Below, piece after piece: positions 58,569 to 64,000 of a stretch of DNA of 64,000 nt. The notes beneath the pieces were generated by a model that had not been told where the DNA came from, did no database searches, and saw only the letters and a list, made by a program, of their open reading frames with translations. The DNA comes from Vibrio methylphosphonaticus (lineage in GTDB: Bacteria; Pseudomonadota; Gammaproteobacteria; Enterobacterales; Vibrionaceae), in assembly GCF_023634655.1 (NCBI RefSeq), contig NZ_JAMKMS010000007.1, forward strand, positions 1 through 64,000. The letters are read 5' to 3'. The position numbers were made by a program, and so were the translations under genes. How positions within the stretch are numbered: position 1 is the stretch's first letter; each line of letters starts with the position of its first letter.

Positions 58569-59714
58569 TTACATACATTTTAAGGCGAGGTAAAGTTGAA
58601 TTTTGTTATCTAACTTATTGATATTAAGTGTGGTTTCGTGTTCGATCTTATCTAGACGGTAACGTAGGGTATTACGGTGAATATGTAGGATTTCACAAGT
58701 TTGAGCTAGGTCGCAATTTTGCTCAAAAAAGACACGTAGCGTTTTTACTAGCACGTTCTTTGTGTCTGATGCGATCAGCTTATTGAGAGGGGCGGTGAGT
58801 TGCTGTGCACGCCAAGGATCACGCTTGATGCTACTGACTAATACTGACAATTTGTGATCGTGATAGAAAAGGATCGACTTTGCTTTCGGTTGGCAAATTT
58901 CCATCGTGGATTTAGCCGTTTCGTAAGATTTGGCTAATCCGATAACACCGGGAAAGTAATCGCCAATGGTCATTTGAATGGAGAAGTCGCACTCGTGGTC
59001 GATGCGTTTCATTAGTTTAGCAACGCGCTTTTGTTCTTCTTGTCTATTCCAAATAGTTTGTTGGACCGTTATCGGCTTAAGTACCACAATTTCGTTCATA
59101 GAGACCGAAACAATGCCGACAATATTGTCACGCTCTGGGTATTCGAGTAAATGCACCAGTCGTTGTAGATGCTCCAACGTTAGCGTTTCATTGGCTTTAG
59201 GGATCACTTTGATGACTGCAGCAACGCGCGGTTGATCGAGGTCTAGATCTAATCGCTGAGCAATGGAGAGCAGCTGCCCCTCGTTTAAGCGGGTTCCTTG
59301 AATTAGCTGCAGTAATAATTCCTCTCGGTGACGTTTATTCCATTGAATTTGGTGCATCAACGCAGCTTGTTCTACGATGAGTTCCGCCGTCATTTTGACT
59401 AATTCGCCATAGCTGCGCACGTCATCGGGTGTGCCAGAGATCCCCACAACACCAATGACGTTGTCGTCATAAATAATGGGTAAATTAATGCCTTTTTTTA
59501 CCCCAGAGAGCGTCGATGCGACCGCATCGTTGATTTCAATAATGCGGTTGTCTTTGATAGCCAGCAATGCTCCGTCATGAGTGTGATGTAAGCGTGAAGG
59601 ATCGCTGGAGCCAATTATCACACCGTTATCATCCATTACGTTGATTGAGTGTTGAATGATCTTCTTCGCTCTATCAACAATTTGCTTCGCTATCAGTGCG
59701 TTGAGTTGCATCAT
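58569..59714 (-). CDS. cdaR: Sugar-diacid/glycerate regulator CdaR
   Basis: Activator of glucarate, galactarate and glycerate genes in E. coli, 381 aa (E. coli 385). The N-terminal sugar-diacid recognition domain (about 1-135) includes ITVMD-type signals such as VMDDNGVIIGSSDPSR. The C-terminal PucR-type helix-turn-helix ends with CDLAQTCEILHIHRNTLRYRLDKIE. It lies upstream of gntP-glxK on the same strand and is its likely local regulator. Confidence 0.93.
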   Translation of the reverse strand: MMQLNALIAKQIVDRAKKIIQHSINVMDDNGVIIGSSDPSRLHHTHDGALLAIKDNRIIEINDAVASTLSGVKKGINLPIIYDDNVIGVVGISGTPDDVRSYGELVKMTAELIVEQAALMHQIQWNKRHREELLLQLIQGTRLNEGQLLSIAQRLDLDLDQPRVAAVIKVIPKANETLTLEHLQRLVHLLEYPERDNIVGIVSVSMNEIVVLKPITVQQTIWNRQEEQKRVAKLMKRIDHECDFSIQMTIGDYFPGVIGLAKSYETAKSTMEICQPKAKSILFYHDHKLSVLVSSIKRDPWRAQQLTAPLNKLIASDTKNVLVKTLRVFFEQNCDLAQTCEILHIHRNTLRYRLDKIEHETTLNINKLDNKIQLYLALKCM

Positions 59715-59804
59715 GTCGTCTCTACTACTAGGAATGTTTTGAGTATACCCGAGAACACTGGAATTTAAGGTATAATCACCGGGTTATTGCTAAGAGACAA
59801 TGTG

Positions 59805-60176
59805 ATGGAATTCGAATTTATTAAAAACTCGCTCACCGGAGAATATATGGTCCGGTGTGAAATGGGGCATGAGGTACTGGCACGTTTATTCCAAGAGGAA
59901 ATATCAACGTGTGACCGCACCATTGCGGAAATCAACGCTCAAATTGCTTTAGCGTCGCAATATCCAAGCAAGGAGTTTCGTTGGGAAGGCAAAGAAATTT
60001 CGTTAAGCATTCTTGAGTCAGAAGTACATGTATTTGAAAACTGTCTGAATTTTGATGTGACTAGCGATAATGTGGAAGACTTTGAACTTTACAGTAGTGA
60101 AAGTTTTAGTGAATCAGGCCTTGAGGATTTTAGTTCCGTTGTAGGCCAATGGGAGCGATTTATTCACAATCGCTAA
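59805..60176 (+). CDS. yacL: UPF0231 protein YacL
   Basis: A 123-aa acidic protein of unknown function (E. coli YacL 120). Matching positions include MEFEFIKNSLTGEYMVRCEMGHEVLARLF against the E. coli MDYEFL...SMGHEVVGHWF start, and ESLEDF-type residues in the C-terminal half (SGLEDFSSVVGQWERFI). No enzyme motif or membrane segment. ATG 59805 is chosen from the family start; an in-frame ATG at 59787 adds six residues. A TATAAT lies at 59771-59776. Confidence 0.88.
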   Translation: MEFEFIKNSLTGEYMVRCEMGHEVLARLFQEEISTCDRTIAEINAQIALASQYPSKEFRWEGKEISLSILESEVHVFENCLNFDVTSDNVEDFELYSSESFSESGLEDFSSVVGQWERFIHNR

Positions 60177-60194
60177 ATTGCTTTTCCACTCGAG

Positions 60195-60211
60195 TGCACA
60201 ATTCTAGTGCT
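60195..60211. promoter_or_regulatory. NtrC enhancer site 1 upstream of glnK
   Basis: TGCACAATTCTAGTGCT matches the NtrC dyad TGCACC-N5-GGTGCA with three mismatches. It is centred about 51 bp upstream of a better site, roughly five helical turns. Confidence 0.5.
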
Positions 60212-60245
60212 TGAAACAATGCTTGCCTTATTTTTGTGAATGTAT

Positions 60246-60262
60246 TGCACCATAAGGGTGCG
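60246..60262. promoter_or_regulatory. NtrC enhancer site 2 upstream of glnK
   Basis: TGCACCATAAGGGTGCG is a near-perfect NtrC dyad (TGCACC-N5-GGTGCA, one mismatch). It lies about 75 bp upstream of the sigma-54 promoter, a normal enhancer distance. Confidence 0.75.
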
Positions 60263-60323
60263 ATACATTTTCATTTTATTAACATATATTCATTCATTAC
60301 TTATATATCAATGAGTTAAAAAC

Positions 60324-60723
<400 letters not shown>

Positions 60724-60741
60724 GGGATTGGAGAAATTATT

Positions 60742-61971
60742 ATGGAATTAGCAACAACAGTAAGTGAACTACGCTACGCGCTGGATACGTTTTATTTTCT
60801 TATTTCAGGCGCTTTAGTTATGTGGATGGCAGCCGGTTTTGCCATGTTAGAGGCGGGCTTAGTTCGTTCTAAAAACACCACGGAAATTTTAACAAAAAAC
60901 TTCTGCTTGTACGCTATTGCTTGTACTTGTTACTTGGTCGTCGGCTATCACATTATGTATGTCGATAACGCAGAGGCAGGATGGTTACCTTCATTCGGTG
61001 CATTAATTGGCACACAAGCAGAAGGTGCGGACCATTCGTTAGAATCGGACTTTTTCTTCCAAGTCGTGTTTGTTGCAACGGCAATGTCAGTCGTTTCTGG
61101 CGCGGTTGCTGAGCGAATGAAGTTATGGTCATTCTTAATTTTCTCTGTTGCCCTAACTGCCTTTATCTACCCAATGGAAGGATACTGGACATGGGGTGGC
61201 GGTTTCCTTTCTGAAGCAGGGTTTAGTGACTTTGCAGGGTCGGGTATTGTTCATATGGCAGGCGCTGCTGCAGCACTCTCTGGTGTGTTATTACTAGGTG
61301 CTCGTAAAGGTAAATATGGCAAGAACGGTGAAATCTATCCAATTCCAGGTTCAAACATGCCGCTGGCAACGTTAGGTACATTTATCCTTTGGTTAGGTTG
61401 GTTTGGTTTCAATGGTGGTTCTCAGCTGATGGTCTCTGACTTTGAGAATGCAACGGCGGTTGGACAAATCTTCTTGAATACCAATGCTGCTGCTGCTGCT
61501 GGTGCCATTGCGGCGATGTTAGTATGTAAAACAACGTGGGGTAAAGCTGACCTGACAATGATTCTCAACGGTGCACTTGCTGGCCTAGTAGCAATCACGG
61601 CGGACCCACTATCTCCATCACCTGTTTATTCTGTGGCAATTGGTGCTGTCGCTGGCGCACTCGTGGTATTTAGTATTATCGCTCTTGATAAAATTAAGAT
61701 TGATGATCCAGTTGGTGCGATTTCAGTGCACGGTGTGTGTGGCTTCTTTGGCTTGATGGTCGTGCCACTGAGCAATGCTGATGCAACCTTTGGCGCTCAA
61801 CTATTCGGCGCTGCTGTTATCTTTGCTTGGGTATTTGGTGCAAGCCTAGCGGTTTGGGCAGTGCTTAAAGCGACGATTGGTATCCGAGTATCAGAAGAAG
61901 AAGAATTAGAAGGTATGGATATGCATGATTGTGGTGTTGGGGCATACCCTGAGTTTGTTACTTCGAAGTAG
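60742..61971 (+). CDS. amtB: Ammonium transporter Amt
   Basis: Trimeric ammonium channel, 409 aa, with 11 expected helices. The pore twin histidines lie in GSGIVHMAGAA (about H170) and in GAISVHGVCGF (about H328). It begins MELATTVSELRYALDTFYF and has no cleaved leader like that of E. coli AmtB; the first segment resembles shorter marine-type Amt proteins. The C-terminal cytoplasmic tail (SEEEELEGMDMHDCGVGAYPEF) is present and is known to take part in GlnK control. Confidence 0.95.
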   Translation: MELATTVSELRYALDTFYFLISGALVMWMAAGFAMLEAGLVRSKNTTEILTKNFCLYAIACTCYLVVGYHIMYVDNAEAGWLPSFGALIGTQAEGADHSLESDFFFQVVFVATAMSVVSGAVAERMKLWSFLIFSVALTAFIYPMEGYWTWGGGFLSEAGFSDFAGSGIVHMAGAAAALSGVLLLGARKGKYGKNGEIYPIPGSNMPLATLGTFILWLGWFGFNGGSQLMVSDFENATAVGQIFLNTNAAAAAGAIAAMLVCKTTWGKADLTMILNGALAGLVAITADPLSPSPVYSVAIGAVAGALVVFSIIALDKIKIDDPVGAISVHGVCGFFGLMVVPLSNADATFGAQLFGAAVIFAWVFGASLAVWAVLKATIGIRVSEEEELEGMDMHDCGVGAYPEFVTSK

Positions 61972-62013
61972 CTAGAGCACAATATTCAGCATACAAATTG
62001 TTACACAATTGCT

Positions 62014-62044
62014 AAAAAACCTGCCCACAGTGGCAGGTTTTTTT
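62014..62044 (+). terminator. Intrinsic terminator of glnK-amtB
   Basis: AAAAAACCTGCC pairs with GGCAGGTTTTTT around CACAGT and ends in T residues. Confidence 0.92.
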
Positions 62045-62091
62045 ATATCAGATCATTGTTTTCTGGACGTAGATGAATATAATAACGCAAC

Positions 62092-62106
62092 TGATAAACG
62101 TTCTCA
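62092..62106. promoter_or_regulatory. Candidate Fur box upstream of fbpA
   Basis: TGATAAACGTTCTCA fits the 7-1-7 Fur pattern TGATAAT-N-ATTATCA with three mismatches. It ends 23 bases before the fbpA start. Iron regulation of fbpABC is expected, but the match is imperfect. Confidence 0.35.
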
Positions 62107-62129
62107 TTTTAAATTAAAGGAACTAAATA

Positions 62130-63140
62130 ATGAAAAAACTGCTAGCCCTATCAGCAATCGCCGCAGGTTTTGCGGCTCCAGCAATGGCTGCTGAAGAAGT
62201 CAACGTTTACTCTTACCGTCAACCGTTTCTTGTTGAGCCGATGTTCAATGAGTTTACTAAAGAGACTGGTATTAAGGTCAATGTAAAGTTTGCTAAAAAA
62301 GGCTTAGCAGAGAAGCTTCAACAAGAGGGCGAATATAGCCCAGCTGATGTAGTGTTAACCACCGACATTAGCCGCCTTGCTGAACTCACAGATAAAGATG
62401 TGGTTCAAGCTGTTGAAAGCGACGTTATCAATGCCAACGTTCCTGCACAATATCGTGACAAAGAAAATGAATGGTTTGCTCTTACATTGCGTACTCGTAA
62501 TGTTTATTCATCAAAAGACCGTGTAGGCAAGCTTGGTGAAGACTTTAACTACGCTGATTTGGCGAACCCAGAGTACAAAGGTAAAATCTGTACTCGTAGT
62601 GGTAAGCACCCTTATAACGTCTCTTTGGTTTCTTCAATGATCGCCCACCATGGTGAAGCGGAAACGAAAGCTTGGCTAGAAGGCGTGAAGTCTAACTTGG
62701 CTCGCAAGCCTCAAGGTAACGATCGTGGTCAAGTAAAAGCGATTAAAGAAGGCCTTTGTGATGTATCACTAGGTAATAGCTACTACCTAGGCAAAATGGT
62801 TAACGACAAAGAACAAAAAGAATGGGCAGATGCGGTTTACATCAACTTCCCGAATCAAAAATCGGAAGGCACGCATGTAAACGTCAGCGGTATGGCGATG
62901 GCGAAATACGCGCCAAACCAAGAAAATGCTCTTAAATTAATGGAGTTCTTAACGGATACTACAGCACAGCAAATGTACGCAGAAGTGAACTATGAGTACC
63001 CTGTTAAAGAGGGTGTGAAGCGTTCGGAATTAGTTGAATCATGGGGCGACTATAAAGCCGACACGGTTTCACTTGATGACATCGCTGGTTATCATAATGC
63101 GGCAATCAAATTGTTAGATGAAGTTAAGTTCGACCTTTAA
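62130..63140 (+). CDS. fbpA: Ferric iron ABC transporter substrate-binding protein
   Basis: Periplasmic iron-binding protein, 336 aa, with a signal peptide cut after AMA (residue 20). EVNVYSYRQPFLVEPMFNEFTKETGIKV and the adjacent tyrosines of GNSYYLGKM (iron ligands in FbpA) are family marks. It delivers Fe(III) to an FbpB/FbpC permease. AAAGGAAC precedes the ATG. A permease gene follows after 84 bp with a hairpin in the gap, typical of operons that make more binding protein than permease. Confidence 0.95.
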   Translation: MKKLLALSAIAAGFAAPAMAAEEVNVYSYRQPFLVEPMFNEFTKETGIKVNVKFAKKGLAEKLQQEGEYSPADVVLTTDISRLAELTDKDVVQAVESDVINANVPAQYRDKENEWFALTLRTRNVYSSKDRVGKLGEDFNYADLANPEYKGKICTRSGKHPYNVSLVSSMIAHHGEAETKAWLEGVKSNLARKPQGNDRGQVKAIKEGLCDVSLGNSYYLGKMVNDKEQKEWADAVYINFPNQKSEGTHVNVSGMAMAKYAPNQENALKLMEFLTDTTAQQMYAEVNYEYPVKEGVKRSELVESWGDYKADTVSLDDIAGYHNAAIKLLDEVKFDL

Positions 63141-63148
63141 TCGGTAAA

Positions 63149-63167
63149 AAGGGGTATAATGCCCCTT
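63149..63167 (+). terminator. Intercistronic hairpin between fbpA and fbpB
   Basis: AAGGGG pairs with CCCCTT around TATAATG. ATTGAATT follows, so it lacks a proper T-run and is probably an attenuator or 3' stabiliser of the fbpA message. Confidence 0.5.
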
Positions 63168-63224
63168 ATTGAATTCCGGTTACTGAACATCTCGACTCTG
63201 TGTCGCCTGATGTATGTTTAGGCA

Positions 63225-64000
63225 ATGAAAGAAAAAAATGCAGTTTGGAAAACCAGTAGTGGGGTGTTAACCCTGCTACTGGTTTTGCCTATTATAGCGA
63301 TCTTCTATACAGCACTTGGTGAAACAAGTGATATCTTCTCGCACCTAATAAATACGGTGATGCCCACTTACACCATCAATACCGTACTTCTTGTTGTGGG
63401 TGTATTGATACTTTCTCTTATTCTTGGTGTCCCGAGCGCGTGGTTTATGGCCATGTGTAAGTTGCCGTCAGAGAAAGTACTGCAATGGGCCCTGGTGCTT
63501 CCTCTCGCAATGCCTGGCTATATTATCGGTTATATTTTTACCGATTGGTTTGATTTTGCAGGTCCCGTTCAAATCTGGTTAAGACAACTATTTGACTGGG
63601 GAGTCGGCGACTACTGGTTCCCTGATATTAGAACCGTTGGTGGTGCCACGGTGGTATTGTCACTCGTTCTCTACCCGTATGTATACCTTCTATGCCGCGC
63701 GGCGTTTATGGAGCAGAATGTCTCGCTATTGCAATCGGCTAGGTTGTTAAAGTGCACACCATTTGAAAGTTTTTGGCGCATTTCGCTACCATTGGCTCGT
63801 CCTTCTATTGCGGTGGGGCTGTCTCTGGTGGCAATGGAAACCATCGGCGACTTTGGAACGGTCAGCTATTTTGCGGTGAATACCCTTACGACCGCGGTGT
63901 ATGATACTTGGCTTGGTTATTCTAGCCTAAGTGCTGCAGCCAAAATATCCGCATTAATGATGATGGTGATAGTGTTGCTATTAGGCGCGGAGCGATACAG
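63225..64000 (+). CDS. fbpB: Ferric iron ABC transporter permease (5' part, cut by window edge)
   Basis: The frame from ATG 63225 stays open to the last base, giving 258 residues. It starts MKEKNAVWKTSSGVLTLLLVLP, and hydrophobic helices alternate with loops. The EAA-type coupling segment ARLLKCTPFESFWRISLPLARPSIA is visible near residue 180, followed by METIGDFGTVSYFAV, usual in iron ABC-2-domain permeases. Family proteins are about 500 to 540 aa with two permease units, so roughly half is missing. It follows fbpA on the same strand; fbpC is expected beyond the window. Confidence 0.93.
   Translation, partial: MKEKNAVWKTSSGVLTLLLVLPIIAIFYTALGETSDIFSHLINTVMPTYTINTVLLVVGVLILSLILGVPSAWFMAMCKLPSEKVLQWALVLPLAMPGYIIGYIFTDWFDFAGPVQIWLRQLFDWGVGDYWFPDIRTVGGATVVLSLVLYPYVYLLCRAAFMEQNVSLLQSARLLKCTPFESFWRISLPLARPSIAVGLSLVAMETIGDFGTVSYFAVNTLTTAVYDTWLGYSSLSAAAKISALMMMVIVLLLGAERY

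Overview
This window is ordinary chromosomal core DNA of a gammaproteobacterium, almost certainly a Vibrio. The protein families and gene orders are vibrio-like: a HapR/LuxR-type quorum-sensing master regulator beside hpt, pilABCD beside nadC and coaE-zapD-yacG, degS beside degQ, petABC-sspAB, and fbpAB for iron. The rrn tail with tRNA-Asp fits too. I see no prophage, insertion sequence, integron cassette, CRISPR array or defence island. Nearly every protein-coding gene can be assigned to a named family.

Layout. 1-265 holds the 3' end of a 5S rRNA gene, tRNA-Asp and a terminator. 525-3454 is lysC (minus) with a complete lysine riboswitch, divergent from an alanine-glyoxylate-type aminotransferase. 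3548-8521 (minus) is pepA-holC-valS; lptF-lptG (plus) diverge from it. 11009-17000 (minus) runs pilA-pilB-pilC-pilD-coaE-zapD-yacG: type IV pilus assembly, then CoA synthesis, cell division and gyrase inhibition. The 440-bp pilA-nadC gap carries three related short tandem repeats. nadC and ampD diverge.

19434-26545 is the pyruvate dehydrogenase cluster pdhR-aceE-aceF-lpd, with a perfect PdhR operator and a perfect FNR-type box upstream. The quorum-sensing regulator (minus) follows, with a Qrr small-RNA pairing site in its leader, and then hpt. A carbonic anhydrase and a SulP anion transporter are divergent. Next on the plus strand are the ABC exporter yadGH, glnE and hldE. tolC (minus) faces nudF-yqiB-cpdA-yqiA-parE-parC (plus).

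46052-49296 (minus) is zapG-degQ-degS (envelope biogenesis and envelope protease/stress signalling). zapE, rplM-rpsI, petABC (cytochrome bc1) and sspA-sspB follow on the plus strand. 55992-59714 (minus) is a cdaR-gntP-glxK glycerate-use operon. yacL, glnK-amtB (two NtrC sites and a sigma-54 promoter) and fbpA-fbpB close the window; fbpB runs off the right edge.

Together the genes cover aspartate-family amino-acid synthesis, pyruvate oxidation, respiration, nitrogen and iron uptake, the cell envelope and pili. Several adjusted starts rest on visible ribosome binding sites and on family length. The best leads are regulatory: the tandem-repeat cluster upstream of pilA, several perfect inverted repeats in promoter regions with no assigned protein, and the carbonic anhydrase/SulP pair. 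I found no undescribed multigene system and do not claim one.
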